Assembly (NCBI RefSeq): GCF_026130165.1
Contig: NZ_JAIHOM010000008.1
Span: 1-64,000, forward strand
Direction of reading: 5' to 3'
Origin: Spirulina subsalsa FACHB-351
GTDB taxonomy: Bacteria; Cyanobacteriota; Cyanobacteriia; Cyanobacteriales; Spirulinaceae
Length of the DNA: 64,000 nucleotides
The notes under the pieces are model-generated. The model was not told where the DNA came from, searched no databases, and saw only the letters and a list, made by a program, of their open reading frames with translations. Positions 18,590 to 27,967 of the stretch are shown piece by piece (position 1 is the stretch's first letter; each line of letters starts with the position of its first letter). Made by a program: the position numbers and the translations under genes.

Positions 18590-19080
18590 ATCACTAAAAG
18601 CGAGGGATTCTTGGTTCAACGAGTTTCCTTAACTTGGCAGGACGTATCCAACCAAGCCAGAGGGAATCTCTCCCCAAGCGTGAGTTCCGGTATGCCCTAC
18701 CGTACTTAGTCCCCTTTTCAAAATGTTAATAGCGGCGTTGGTATCTCTTAACATTTAAGTCTTCGTAGGCGATAAAATCGTTAGATTTAATGACGCGCAA
18801 TGCCTCTCTCTGGACAAAGCCTTTACGTTGTCTACTTACTCTTAAATGTTTTAAGGCCTATCTCTTCCTAGCTTTTTTGGATAGGATAGCCTTTTTTGCC
18901 CTTCACACCTTGTTTATCGACCTCAAACAACTAGATGGATACTAACATATACAGCACAAATTGTCATGCTAAGAGTGATCCCTGAGCCTTAGCTAAAGAG
19001 TCGTGCTTCGCTGTTTCTATACGGGTCGGGTTTCATCCCGTCGGTAAAACCGAGGGTCTTCACCCGACATTGCAGATAAA
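18590..19080 (-). mobile_element. Decayed IS200/IS605-type element
   Basis: The right-end sequence following tnpB (18590-18628) resembles that of the tnpB at 63841-64000. The possible left end is the hairpin-rich stretch at about 19020-19075. Most of the transposon is deleted and no tnpA is visible. The boundaries are estimates. Confidence 0.45.
18629..18850 (-). pseudogene. tnpB: Remnant of tnpB (IS605-family RNA-guided nuclease gene)
   Basis: On the minus strand two TnpB blocks can be read: SRQRKGFVQREALRVIKSND with FIAYEDLNVK, then RDTNAAINILKRGLSTVGHT with GTHAWGEIPSGLV, ending at TAA (18629-18631). The segment between YEDLNV and RDTNAA, which normally holds the zinc-ribbon region, is deleted, and the N-terminal half of the gene is absent. 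Beyond the stop the sequence still reads LNQES, the usual TnpB ending, so the stop itself is a later mutation. The gene is not functional. Confidence 0.75.
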
Positions 19081-19089
19081 AACAGACAC

Positions 19090-20082
19090 TTAACGGAACA
19101 TACTGCTTACGGAACTGTCTTCGTGAATTCGCCAAATGGTTTCGCCAATTAAGTTGGCTACAGATAACACCGTTAACTGTTGAAAACGATTTTCTGGCAA
19201 GACGGGGATGGTATTGGTGACAATAACTTCCTCTAAGACTCCACTGGAGAGCCGTTCAATAGCTGGGGGAGAAAAGACGGCATGGGTGGCACAGGCGTAA
19301 ACTTGCCGCGCTCCAACTTCTCTTAAGAGTTTTGCCCCTTCACAAATGGTTCCGGCTGTGTCAATCATGTCATCGACGAGGACGGCGGTTTTCCCTTTTA
19401 CGTCTCCGATGACGTTTAACACTTCGGCGACGTTGTGGGCTTGACGACGTTTGTCAATGATGGCTAAGGGGGCATCGTTGAGCTTTTTGGCGAAGGAACG
19501 AGCGCGAGCGACTCCCCCAACGTCGGGGGAGACGACGACTAAATCCGGGAGTTGTTTACTGGCGAGATAGCTAAGTAGAACTGGTGAACCATAAACATGA
19601 TCAAAGGGAATGTCAAAGTAGCCTTGAATTTGGGCGGAGTGTAAATCCATGCCGACAATGCGATTGGCTCCAGCTTGGGTCATCAAGTTGGCCACGAGTT
19701 TGGCGGTGATGGATTCCCGTCCGGCGGTTTTCCGGTCGGCTCTGGCGTAGCAGTAGTAAGGGATGACGGCGGTGACTTGTCGGGCGGAGGCGCGGCGACA
19801 AGCGTCAATGATGATCAATAGTTCCATGAGATGATCATTGACCGGGTAGGAGCAGGGCTGAATGATGTAAACGTCACAGCCTCGGATAGATTCTTGGATT
19901 TGAATGTAGAGTTCCCCGTCAGCAAAGCGTTTTCGGATCATGGGTCCGAGTTCTAACCCGAGGTAGCGGGCGATTTCTTGGGCTAGGGGGATGTTGGACG
20001 AACCGGAAAATAACCGGAGGCGGTTATTATCGGATAGGGGGGTCAGCATTTGCTGAAGATTGATCGTTGCAGTACGGCTCAC
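19090..20082 (-). CDS. prs: Ribose-phosphate pyrophosphokinase
   Basis: A 330-residue enzyme that makes PRPP from ribose 5-phosphate and ATP for purine, pyrimidine, His, Trp and NAD synthesis. Family landmarks are visible: FSGSSNIPLAQEIA at the N-terminus, FADGELYIQIQESIRG, the flexible-loop region YARADRKT, DLHSAQIQGYFDIP, and the PRPP-binding loop VLVDDMIDTAGT. Full length for bacterial Prs, which forms hexamers. It is divergent from the Ser/Thr kinase gene across a 150-base gap that must hold both promoters. Nothing unusual is seen. Confidence 0.97.
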   Translation of the reverse strand: MSRTATINLQQMLTPLSDNNRLRLFSGSSNIPLAQEIARYLGLELGPMIRKRFADGELYIQIQESIRGCDVYIIQPCSYPVNDHLMELLIIIDACRRASARQVTAVIPYYCYARADRKTAGRESITAKLVANLMTQAGANRIVGMDLHSAQIQGYFDIPFDHVYGSPVLLSYLASKQLPDLVVVSPDVGGVARARSFAKKLNDAPLAIIDKRRQAHNVAEVLNVIGDVKGKTAVLVDDMIDTAGTICEGAKLLREVGARQVYACATHAVFSPPAIERLSSGVLEEVIVTNTIPVLPENRFQQLTVLSVANLIGETIWRIHEDSSVSSMFR

Positions 20083-20232
20083 GGCAGACTCTTGAACCTC
20101 ATTTCAGGGCAATCTTATCATCTCGATAAGATGGATTAGATAGTTACTAAGGATTATGTAATGTCCTAGGCGGACGGACTATTTTCTATTCTAAATGAAA
20201 AAGCGATTGTACTCTCTGCGGTTTATTTTGTT

Positions 20233-22101
20233 ATGCAGTCTCCTCTTGAAGCTCAAACGGTTCTCAATCAAAGGTATCGGGTCTTACGGGTCTTAGGTCA
20301 AGGCGGTTTCGGTCGCACTTATCTGGCGCAGGATGAGGGTCGATTTAATGAATTGTGTGCGATTAAGGAGCTATTTCCTAATCAAAGTGATCCCGATGCG
20401 ATCGCCAAATCTAAAGAATTGTTCCAACGGGAAGCCAGTACCCTGTATAAAATCCAGCACCATCAGATCCCCCGCTTTCAGGCGACGTTTGGGGAAAATG
20501 GACGCTTGTTTATTGTCCAGGACTATGTGGAGGGGAAAACCCTTCAGGAGTTGTGGGAGGAGCGACGACGGGAGGGGAAACGGTTTGAGGAGGAGGAAGT
20601 CCGGCGACTGGTGGAGCAGTTGTTACCTGTTTTGGGCTATTTACATGGCCAGGGGATTATTCACCGGGATTTGTCGCCGGGGAATGTGATTTTACGAGAG
20701 CGCGATCGCCTTCCGGTGTTGATTGATTTTGGGGTGGTGAAGGAGTTGGCTAGTCGTATTCGTTCGGCTGATGGTCAAACGGCCTTAACGACGGTGGGAA
20801 AGGTCGGTTACGCGCCCCCAGAACAGATCCAAACGGGTCAAGTTTATCCCAACAGCGACCTGTATGGGTTAGCCGTGACGGCGGTAGTGTTGTTGACGGG
20901 GAAACCGCCCAATGAGTTGTTTGATGGGGTGAATTTGCGCTGGCAATGGCAACGGGAGGTTGAAGTGAGTCAGCCCTTAGCTCGGGTGTTCAATCGGATG
21001 TTAAGTTATCGGCCCGGCGATCGCTTTTCTTCCGTGGAGGCCGTGCAAAGTGCCTTAGCAGAAGCACCACAGCCTCCACCAACCGGGAGCGCGCCCACGA
21101 TGGCCCCGGTGTCCCAAGTGGCGACTATTGCCGTGGGGGGGGCGCCCTCTCGTCCCACTCCTCCCCCTCCCGCTCGCCCAGATCCGGTTATTCCCCAGCC
21201 TCAAACCGACTCCCCCTTCAGCAGTTCCACCGCCATTGTGGGGTTAACGGTGTTAATTGGTGCGATCGCAGGATTGACCACTTGGGGCATTGTCATGGTA
21301 TTCAATCGTCCCACTCCTCCCCCTCCCCCAGTCACAGAAAGCCCTTCCCCCAGCCCCAGTCCCGAACCTGAACCCTCCCCAGAAACCATCGAGCAAGCCG
21401 TTCAATTACGGGCCGGCGAGGTTTTCTCCGAACGGGGACAACTGGCAGACTATATGACCTTAAATTACCGTTTACGGGGAGAAAATAACCAACGCCTAAC
21501 CGCCTTTGTCGAAAGTAACGGCGTGTGGTTTAGCGTTTTGAATCCTCAAGGAGAACTGATAGCCCCCAACGCTCGACGGGTGCAAAGTTGGCAGGGGTCC
21601 CTTCCCACCACGGGGGACTATATTGTTCAATTAAGTCCCATTCCAGGAGCGACAGAACGGAATTATCGGGTGGAAATCCGTTTAGAGGCCGCCCCTGCCC
21701 CCTCCCCTTCCCCTTCTCCCTCACCCTCACCTTCCCCCTCACCCTCACCTTCCCCCTCCCCTTCTCCCTCCCCAGAAGAACCCACCTATGACAGCCAAAC
21801 CTTAGAAATTCCCCCCACCTCGGAGGGAGTTCCCATTGCGGTGCGAGGTGAAACCAGTCCCACCACCATTAAGCGGTATTTAGTGGAAGTGGAGGCCAAC
21901 CAGGTGTTAAAAGTGGAAGTCATGCGCGGAGGGGTGACATTGCAGATTCGCCGTCCTGATGGTCGTATTATTCCCGATGCGGAGGGGATTCTCTCTTGGG
22001 AAGGGCAAGTTCCTACGGGGGGATTGTACCAAGTTGATGTCATAGCCTCAGAGTCGGCGAATTTCTTGCTGAATGTGGGGGTGCAAGAGATCCCAGAATA
22101 G
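20233..22101 (+). CDS. Membrane-anchored Ser/Thr kinase with Pro-Ser repeat and PPC-like exterior domains
   Basis: A 622-residue protein. The kinase domain (about 14-275) has the loop GQGGFG, K45, HRD (144-146; HRDLSPGN, the cyanobacterial variant with Ser in place of the usual Lys) and DFG (165-167). A Pro-rich juxtamembrane stretch precedes one membrane segment (about 334-357). Outside the membrane are two PPC-like beta domains, separated by a low-complexity run of alternating Ser and Pro (about 489-515) encoded by CCCTCA/CCTTCC repeats. PPC-type domains often bind ligands or carbohydrate, so this is a plausible surface sensor. It stands alone between prs and the membrane-protein gene. Confidence 0.92.
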   Translation: MQSPLEAQTVLNQRYRVLRVLGQGGFGRTYLAQDEGRFNELCAIKELFPNQSDPDAIAKSKELFQREASTLYKIQHHQIPRFQATFGENGRLFIVQDYVEGKTLQELWEERRREGKRFEEEEVRRLVEQLLPVLGYLHGQGIIHRDLSPGNVILRERDRLPVLIDFGVVKELASRIRSADGQTALTTVGKVGYAPPEQIQTGQVYPNSDLYGLAVTAVVLLTGKPPNELFDGVNLRWQWQREVEVSQPLARVFNRMLSYRPGDRFSSVEAVQSALAEAPQPPPTGSAPTMAPVSQVATIAVGGAPSRPTPPPPARPDPVIPQPQTDSPFSSSTAIVGLTVLIGAIAGLTTWGIVMVFNRPTPPPPPVTESPSPSPSPEPEPSPETIEQAVQLRAGEVFSERGQLADYMTLNYRLRGENNQRLTAFVESNGVWFSVLNPQGELIAPNARRVQSWQGSLPTTGDYIVQLSPIPGATERNYRVEIRLEAAPAPSPSPSPSPSPSPSPSPSPSPSPSPEEPTYDSQTLEIPPTSEGVPIAVRGETSPTTIKRYLVEVEANQVLKVEVMRGGVTLQIRRPDGRIIPDAEGILSWEGQVPTGGLYQVDVIASESANFLLNVGVQEIPE

Positions 22102-22348
22102 AAAAAACCGGGTTTTGGGGATAATTCGGGCAAAAAACGAGCCAATCTTGACCATTTCACGCGCTCTGACCTGTTGTCAAGGGGGGTGTGGGGGCTTAAC
22201 GGATCAGTCATCGTGCCATGGTGAGGGAAAGTAAGTAATCCTACTCCCTGGGCGTGAATCCCCCCCATCTCCCCATCGACTTATGTTATAAGGGGAATAT
22301 GGGTTAGTTCAGACCTTCGTGATAGGAAGCAATTCCCTCTATTTTGTG

Positions 22349-23689
22349 ATGACTCCTAATGCAACAACTTTAATGAAAACCGTCGAACAACTGGGCTACC
22401 GAGTCACAGTCGGCGATGTTGCGGCCAAAGCAGGATTAAATGTTAATTTAGCTCAACAAGGTTTATTAGTTTTAGCCTCTGATGCCGGAGCCAATTTACA
22501 AGTTTCCGAGTCCGGTGAAATTGCCTATGTTTTTCCGAAAAACTTTCGGGCAATTTTGCGCAATAAGGACTGGAAACTGAGATGGCAAGAGACTTTAAGC
22601 AAAATTTGGCAGTTCTTATTTTATCTCATTCGCATCTCCTTTGGAATTTTATTAATTATTTCTATTGTTTTAATTGTTACGGCAATTATTGTTATTTTAA
22701 TCGCATTAAATAGCAAAGAAAATGGCGGATCAAGAAATTCTCGCTCGTCGAGTTATGGGGGATTAAGGTTTATCTTTGTTCCCCGATTTTGGTACGTTTC
22801 GGATGTATTCTGGCTCTTGAATCCCCGAGCTAACTATAGCACTGGTCAACAAAAAAGATACAGACAAAGACAATTAGCTAGGTCTAGTCAACAGCAAGAG
22901 ATGGGTTTTCTAGAGTCGGTATTCTCATTTTTGTTCGGAGAAGGTGATCCTAATTATGATTTAGAGGAACGACGCTGGCAGCAAATTGGGGCAGTTATTC
23001 AACGCAATAAGGGCGCGGTCATTGCTGAACAAATTACGCCCTATTTTGAAGGACTGGATCGGGTGGTATTAGAGGATGAAAGCTATATGCTGCCAGTTTT
23101 AGCCCGTTTCAATGGCTATCCTGAAGTGTCGGAAGAAGGGGAGTTAATTTATTATTTTCCTGAGTTACAAGTTACGGCGAAAAAATCCAATATCAGCAAA
23201 CCGGATAAGTATTTACAGGAAAAACCTTGGCGTTTTAGTAGTGCTACTCGGGAGCAACTCAATTTAGCTGGAGGTCTAGGCTTTGTTAATATTTTGGGTG
23301 GATTGGTCTTAATGTTTCTGCTTTATGAAAATCCTGCCTTAGTGGCTGAGATTGGCTTTTTGGCTTGGATTAATTCCATTTCTTGGCTACTCTTGGGCTA
23401 TGGGGCGTTATTTTTGTTAATCCCTGTTGTGCGGTATTTTTGGATTCAGCGTAAAAATCAGGTGATCAATCAACGGAATAATGAGCGATCGCAATATTTT
23501 AAAATCCTCAAAAATGCGAATCAAAAAATCAAGCAGAAACTGGTTCAGGCTAGACAGTTTGCCAGTCAGCACATTCTGAGTGAGCAAGATTTAGCCTATA
23601 CAACAGAAACGGATCTGTTAGACCAGAATTTGCAGCAGGTGGATAAAATTGACGAAGAATGGCGGAGACGACTAGAGGGAGAGAGTTAG
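22349..23689 (+). CDS. Conserved-looking membrane protein coupled to dnaE-C
   Basis: A 446-residue protein I do not recognise by function. The N-terminal 70 residues look like a small winged-helix or repeat domain (VEQLGYRVTVGDVAAKAGLN), and a similar block, AVIAEQITPYFEGLDRVVLE, recurs around residue 220. There is a strongly hydrophobic segment at about 85-120 and two more at about 310-375. The C-terminus is a charged helical tail. The frame also opens at GTG 22319; ATG 22349 is preferred because the similarity-like N-terminal domain starts there. Its stop is only six bases before the dnaE-C start, suggesting an operon and coupled translation. A role in replication is not implied. Confidence 0.8.
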   Translation: MTPNATTLMKTVEQLGYRVTVGDVAAKAGLNVNLAQQGLLVLASDAGANLQVSESGEIAYVFPKNFRAILRNKDWKLRWQETLSKIWQFLFYLIRISFGILLIISIVLIVTAIIVILIALNSKENGGSRNSRSSSYGGLRFIFVPRFWYVSDVFWLLNPRANYSTGQQKRYRQRQLARSSQQQEMGFLESVFSFLFGEGDPNYDLEERRWQQIGAVIQRNKGAVIAEQITPYFEGLDRVVLEDESYMLPVLARFNGYPEVSEEGELIYYFPELQVTAKKSNISKPDKYLQEKPWRFSSATREQLNLAGGLGFVNILGGLVLMFLLYENPALVAEIGFLAWINSISWLLLGYGALFLLIPVVRYFWIQRKNQVINQRNNERSQYFKILKNANQKIKQKLVQARQFASQHILSEQDLAYTTETDLLDQNLQQVDKIDEEWRRRLEGES

Positions 23690-23695
23690 GGTGTT

Positions 23696-23803
23696 ATGGT
23701 GAAAATTATTAAGAGAACGTCTTTAGGAGTTCAACCTGTTTATGATATTGGGGTAAGTCGAGATCATAATTTCTTGTTGGAGAATGGGTTAGTTGCGTCG
23801 AAT
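23696..23803 (+). other. C-terminal split intein segment of DnaE
   Basis: The 36 codons form IntC. Block F is [10 protein letters not shown] and block G ends in SN immediately before the nucleophile Cys37. The splice products would join DnaE-N to [13 protein letters not shown]. The position matches the DnaE inteins known from Synechocystis and Nostoc. Confidence 0.95.
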
Positions 23804-25072
23804 TGTTTCAACAAGTCTCACTCAACCGCTTATGCTTATGTCACCTATCAGACAGCTTATTTAAAGGCAAATTATCCCGTTGAATATATGACGGCCTTGT
23901 TGACGGGAAATAGTAGTAATACCGATAAGGTAAAGAACTATATTGACACCTGCCAAAAGATGGGTATTAAGGTTGAACCGCCCGATATTAACCGTTCTCT
24001 GTTTGATTTTACACCGGACGGTCAAAATATTTTATTTGGCTTATCGGCGGTGAAGAATTTGGGGGAAAATGCCATTGATGTGATTCTGAAGGCACGGGAG
24101 GAAGCCGGGGGAATTTTTAAATCCATGGCGGATTTTTGTGCGCGGGTGGATTTAAGAGTGGTGAATCGTCGGACGTTGGAAACGCTGATTAAGTGCGGGG
24201 CATTTGATAAGATTAATGCCAATCGCAATCAGTTGTTACAGTATTTAGATGCGGTGATTGCTTGGGCGCAAAATCGCGCTAAAGAACGGGATAGTGGACA
24301 GATGAATATTTTTGAGTGGGGGGTGACTCGCCAAAATGAGAATAAGGGGAATCGGGATGAAATTAAGTTTGATTCTGCGCCGAATTTGCCCAATGTGGTG
24401 GATTTTTCCCCGCCAGAAAAACTGAATCAGGAGAAGGAATTATTAGGGTTTTATGTGTCAGAACATCCCTTAGATTCGCTGAAAGTGGCGCGTCAGATTT
24501 TCGCTCCGGTGAACTTGGCGGAGTTGGGGAATTATAACAGGAAAACTAAGTTAAGTGCGATCGCCATGGTGAACAGCGTTAAGACAATCACCACCAAAAC
24601 CGGAGATCCCATGTCCTTTGTCCAACTCGAAGATTTAAGCGGTATAGCGGAAGGGGTGGTGTTTTCCAGTGTCTTTGAGCGCGTTAAGGACTATCTCCAA
24701 ACCGATGCACGTTTGATTATTTGGGGAAAACCCCAGCCAAAACAGGACAAAATGCAACTGGTAGTAGAGGATATGGAATGGGTAGATACAGTGCAGATGG
24801 TGCGGGTAGATTTGACAACGGAACAAGGGATAAATACAAAAGAACTAGATAATCTCCGGGGCATTTTAACCCAACATTCCGGGGAGCAGGACAAGGCAAA
24901 AATCCCTGTGATTGCCTCCTTGGGGAAAGGTTCTCAACGGCGCTTAATCCGTTTCGGGCGGGAGTTTTGGGTACAAGATCAAAATGTGGCTAAAATGGCC
25001 TTAAATCAGGCGGGTTTTCGGGCAGATACGGAGTTTTTGCTCCCCACTGGTGGGAACAAGACAACTTCTTGA
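23696..25072 (+). CDS. dnaE: DNA polymerase III alpha subunit, C-terminal half with split intein
   Basis: A 458-residue precursor. Residues 1-36 are the C-terminal half of the naturally split DnaE intein: VYDIGV and [10 protein letters not shown], ending in the ASN splice junction followed by Cys37-Phe-Asn. Residues 37-458 are the C-extein: [20 protein letters not shown], the helix-hairpin-helix region, and an OB-fold near the end ([20 protein letters not shown]). In cyanobacteria the N-half is encoded at a distant locus and the two halves trans-splice into one replicative polymerase; no N-half is in this window. The length agrees with known DnaE-C precursors. The gene is essential in principle, because both halves are needed to make DnaE. 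Confidence 0.97.
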   Translation: MVKIIKRTSLGVQPVYDIGVSRDHNFLLENGLVASNCFNKSHSTAYAYVTYQTAYLKANYPVEYMTALLTGNSSNTDKVKNYIDTCQKMGIKVEPPDINRSLFDFTPDGQNILFGLSAVKNLGENAIDVILKAREEAGGIFKSMADFCARVDLRVVNRRTLETLIKCGAFDKINANRNQLLQYLDAVIAWAQNRAKERDSGQMNIFEWGVTRQNENKGNRDEIKFDSAPNLPNVVDFSPPEKLNQEKELLGFYVSEHPLDSLKVARQIFAPVNLAELGNYNRKTKLSAIAMVNSVKTITTKTGDPMSFVQLEDLSGIAEGVVFSSVFERVKDYLQTDARLIIWGKPQPKQDKMQLVVEDMEWVDTVQMVRVDLTTEQGINTKELDNLRGILTQHSGEQDKAKIPVIASLGKGSQRRLIRFGREFWVQDQNVAKMALNQAGFRADTEFLLPTGGNKTTS

Positions 25073-25284
25073 GGAGGGGAGGGAAACACCCCGTAAAACC
25101 AGTAACTAGAATCACAACCGATCGACTCTAATCCTGCTACGCTATAAGTCAGACCTGCATCTACTGCTGTTAGACGGGGATTTCCCCTCGTTGCCATTGA
25201 GCCTTGTTGCTTTAAAGCCATCTGAACCTGATGTTATAGCCCACTTAAACGCCGATCCCTGCGTTTATTTTACACGCTGATCCT
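25073..25284. other. Intergenic region between dnaE-C and the cyclase gene
   Basis: A 212-base gap. It contains CTGTTAGACGGGGATTTCCCC, a small CGGGGATTTCCCC-type hairpin, and no recognisable gene. Confidence 0.4.
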
Positions 25285-27861
25285 ATGCCCCTATCGAATA
25301 CTGGGAGCATTTTAGCTTCTCTCACCCAGTTTACTCAATTAAATCGCACTACCGTCTTGACGGATCGCGTCAAGAATCTTTCGATTGCTGAATTTATCTG
25401 TTTATTAGATTTTATTACGGCGGAATTTCAGCAGTTTCTGCGTGCCATTGACATGATTAATAACGAAGCTCTAGAAACGATGCTAGAGCAAGTTATGGAC
25501 GCATTTACGCTGAAAATTGGGCAAATTTTACAAGCCGATCGGACGATTATTTTTCTATTAGATAGTACGAAAGGGCAACTCTGGGGCAAAATTAATCAAC
25601 AAGGGGACAGTGAAGCGAAAGATATTCGCTTACCTTTGAATGTAGGAATTGCGGGTTATGTGGCAGCAACCGGGGAATTATTAAATATTCAAGACACGAA
25701 AGATCATCCTCTGTTTAATATAGATATTGATGGCATTCCCAATTATCCTATTCAAAATGTGTTATGTATGCCCATTTTAAGCAGCACTCAACAAGTTGTT
25801 GCAGTAGTGGAGTTATTAAACAAATCGGGAGAAGTGCCTTTTGATGCAGAAGATGAGGAAAGATTTCGAGATTTTGCGTCATCCATTGGCATTATTCTAG
25901 AAACTTGTCAATCCTTTTATATGGCGGCTCGTAATCAACGGGGTGCGGCGGCTTTATTGCGGGCAACATCAAGTTTAGGACAAAGTTTAGATTTAGAAGC
26001 AACCTTAAAATCGGTGATGGAACAAGCGCGGCGCTTAATGAAAGCCGATCGCAGTACGCTATTTATGTTAAGCCGAGAAAAAGGCGAATTGTGGAGTAAA
26101 ATTGCTAAGGCAGATGGCAAAACTATGATGGAGATTCGTCTCCCTGCCAATCGTGGAATTGCGGGCTATGTGGCAACAACGGGGAAAACGGTTAATATTG
26201 CCGATGCTTATAAAGATAGTCGTTTTGACCCTTCAACGGATAAAAGAACGGGGTATCGTACCCAAAGTATTTTATGTATGCCTGTGTTTAATTCCAGTGG
26301 GGAATTAATTGCGGTGACTCAGTTAATTAATAAGGAAAATGGGGGAAGTTTTAGCAGTTCAGATGAAGAGTTTATGCAGGCATTCAATATTCAGGCAGGG
26401 ATTGCGTTAGAGAATGCTAAGTTATTTGAAACGGTTTTAACGGAAAAGCAATATCAGAAGGATATTTTAGAAAGTTTATCGGATGCGGTGATTTCAACGG
26501 ATTTTATGGGTCGCATTTTTACAATTAATGATGCGGCTTTGGAATTATTAGGCTGTCCAGAAGAACAAATTCGTGATCCAAAAATTCGGCAGTTATGGGA
26601 ATATAAGTTATTAGGTCGCCATGTTTGGGATGTGCTACCTGTGGATAATATTCATTTCCGCTTGCAGGATAGTTTAGCGACGGGTGCAAGGCATTATGTA
26701 CCGGAACAAACTCTTAAAGTGGGGATTGCTCATAAACGGCCAGGAGATACGTCAATTTTACCTTGTATTTTAGCGATTCCGAGTCCTGACAATCCGAAGG
26801 TTTATATTCCTTGGAATGAAACTCCTTGTCCGCGAGAACAGTTATTAGATGAAGAGCAAGATGAAATTGTTCCTATTGAGCGCAGTGTGAATTTAACGGT
26901 GAATCCTTTAACCAATCCCGAGGGAGAAGTTCGGGGGGGATTGGTGGTTTTAGAGGATATTAGTAATGAAAAACGAATTAAATCGACACTGTACCGTTAT
27001 ATGACTCCCAGTGTGGCTGAACAAGTTATTGCTTTGGGGGAACAGTCAATGATGGTGGGGGAACGAAAGGATGTGTCGATTTTGTTTTCTGATATTCGTG
27101 GCTATACGACTATGACGGAAAATGTGGAAGCGACGGAGGTGGTGGCTTTATTAAATCAGTATTTTGAAACGATGGTGGAGGCGGTTTTTAATTATCAAGG
27201 GACGTTAGATAAGTTTATTGGGGATGCTTTGATGGCGGTTTTTGGCGCACCGCTACCGTTGGCGGAAAATCATGCTTGGTTAGCGGTACAATCGGCGTTA
27301 GATATGCGTCATCGTTTGGCAGAGTTTAATCAAAAATGTGTGTTTGAAAATCAACCTCAGATTCGTTTTGGCATTGGGATTAGTTCGGGGGAAGTGGTTT
27401 CGGGAAATATTGGCTCGAATAAGCGAATGGATTATACGGTGATTGGGGATGCGGTTAATTTAAGTTCTCGTTTGGAGAGTCTGACGAAGGAATATGCCTG
27501 TGATATTATTATTAGCGAGTATACTTATGATTCCTGTGGGGGGGCGGCGCGTTTATTAACCCGAGAATTAGATAAAACGCGGGTTAAGGGGAAAAGTAGA
27601 GCGGTGCGAATTTATGAGTTAATTGGCTTAAAACCTGCTTATCTTGACCCTCAAACGGAGCATTTTTTAAATATTTATCATCAGGGACGAGAAGCTTATT
27701 TAGCACGGGATTTTCAAAGGGCGTTAAGATTATTTACTGAAGCGGCAAGTTTACGACCTCAAGATCATCCGACGGAGATTCATATTCAGCGTTGTCAGTT
27801 ATATTTAAAAACACCTCCCCCAGAGAGTTGGGATGGGATTCATATTATGACAACTAAGTAG
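25285..27861 (+). CDS. cyaB1: CyaB1-type adenylyl cyclase (GAF-GAF-PAS-class III cyclase)
   Basis: An 858-residue protein with the domain order and almost the same length as Anabaena CyaB1 (859). Tandem GAF domains lie at about 65-215 and 230-380; both keep the cyclic-nucleotide NKFDE-type motif (LNKSGEVPFDAEDE, INKENGGSFSSSDEE). A PAS domain follows (about 390-570), then the catalytic domain (about 590-790) with D603 in FSDIRGYT and D647 in IGDALM. The ATP-specifying residues are K643 and T718, three positions from the K646/T721 pair I recall for CyaB1. The C-terminal 90 residues are a TPR-like tail. The product is cAMP, with expected positive feedback through the GAF domains. Confidence 0.94.
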   Translation: MPLSNTGSILASLTQFTQLNRTTVLTDRVKNLSIAEFICLLDFITAEFQQFLRAIDMINNEALETMLEQVMDAFTLKIGQILQADRTIIFLLDSTKGQLWGKINQQGDSEAKDIRLPLNVGIAGYVAATGELLNIQDTKDHPLFNIDIDGIPNYPIQNVLCMPILSSTQQVVAVVELLNKSGEVPFDAEDEERFRDFASSIGIILETCQSFYMAARNQRGAAALLRATSSLGQSLDLEATLKSVMEQARRLMKADRSTLFMLSREKGELWSKIAKADGKTMMEIRLPANRGIAGYVATTGKTVNIADAYKDSRFDPSTDKRTGYRTQSILCMPVFNSSGELIAVTQLINKENGGSFSSSDEEFMQAFNIQAGIALENAKLFETVLTEKQYQKDILESLSDAVISTDFMGRIFTINDAALELLGCPEEQIRDPKIRQLWEYKLLGRHVWDVLPVDNIHFRLQDSLATGARHYVPEQTLKVGIAHKRPGDTSILPCILAIPSPDNPKVYIPWNETPCPREQLLDEEQDEIVPIERSVNLTVNPLTNPEGEVRGGLVVLEDISNEKRIKSTLYRYMTPSVAEQVIALGEQSMMVGERKDVSILFSDIRGYTTMTENVEATEVVALLNQYFETMVEAVFNYQGTLDKFIGDALMAVFGAPLPLAENHAWLAVQSALDMRHRLAEFNQKCVFENQPQIRFGIGISSGEVVSGNIGSNKRMDYTVIGDAVNLSSRLESLTKEYACDIIISEYTYDSCGGAARLLTRELDKTRVKGKSRAVRIYELIGLKPAYLDPQTEHFLNIYHQGREAYLARDFQRALRLFTEAASLRPQDHPTEIHIQRCQLYLKTPPPESWDGIHIMTTK

Positions 27862-27967
27862 TGAATCTAAGTCGTGAAGCTAAGTCGTGAATTGGGTCGG
27901 TGTAGTGGCACAATGAAGAGGTGAACCTTTCTGGGGGAATTTTTCCGTTTTCTGGAATTCCAGTACA

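Larger units (their letters stand above)
18361..19089. other. Gene-free region with decayed mobile DNA
   Basis: No intact gene is present. The region contains a family C inverted-repeat element (18501-18560), a decayed tnpB (18629-18850), and hairpin-rich sequence at about 19020-19075 (GTCGGGTTTCATCCCGTC, then CCGAGGGTCTTCACCCGAC). The last may be the left end of the same IS605-type element. Confidence 0.6.

Noticed and set aside
21690-21780. CCCTCA/CCTTCC array as a possible CRISPR or regulatory repeat
   Set aside because: It is in frame within the kinase gene and encodes a Ser-Pro linker; there are no spacers.
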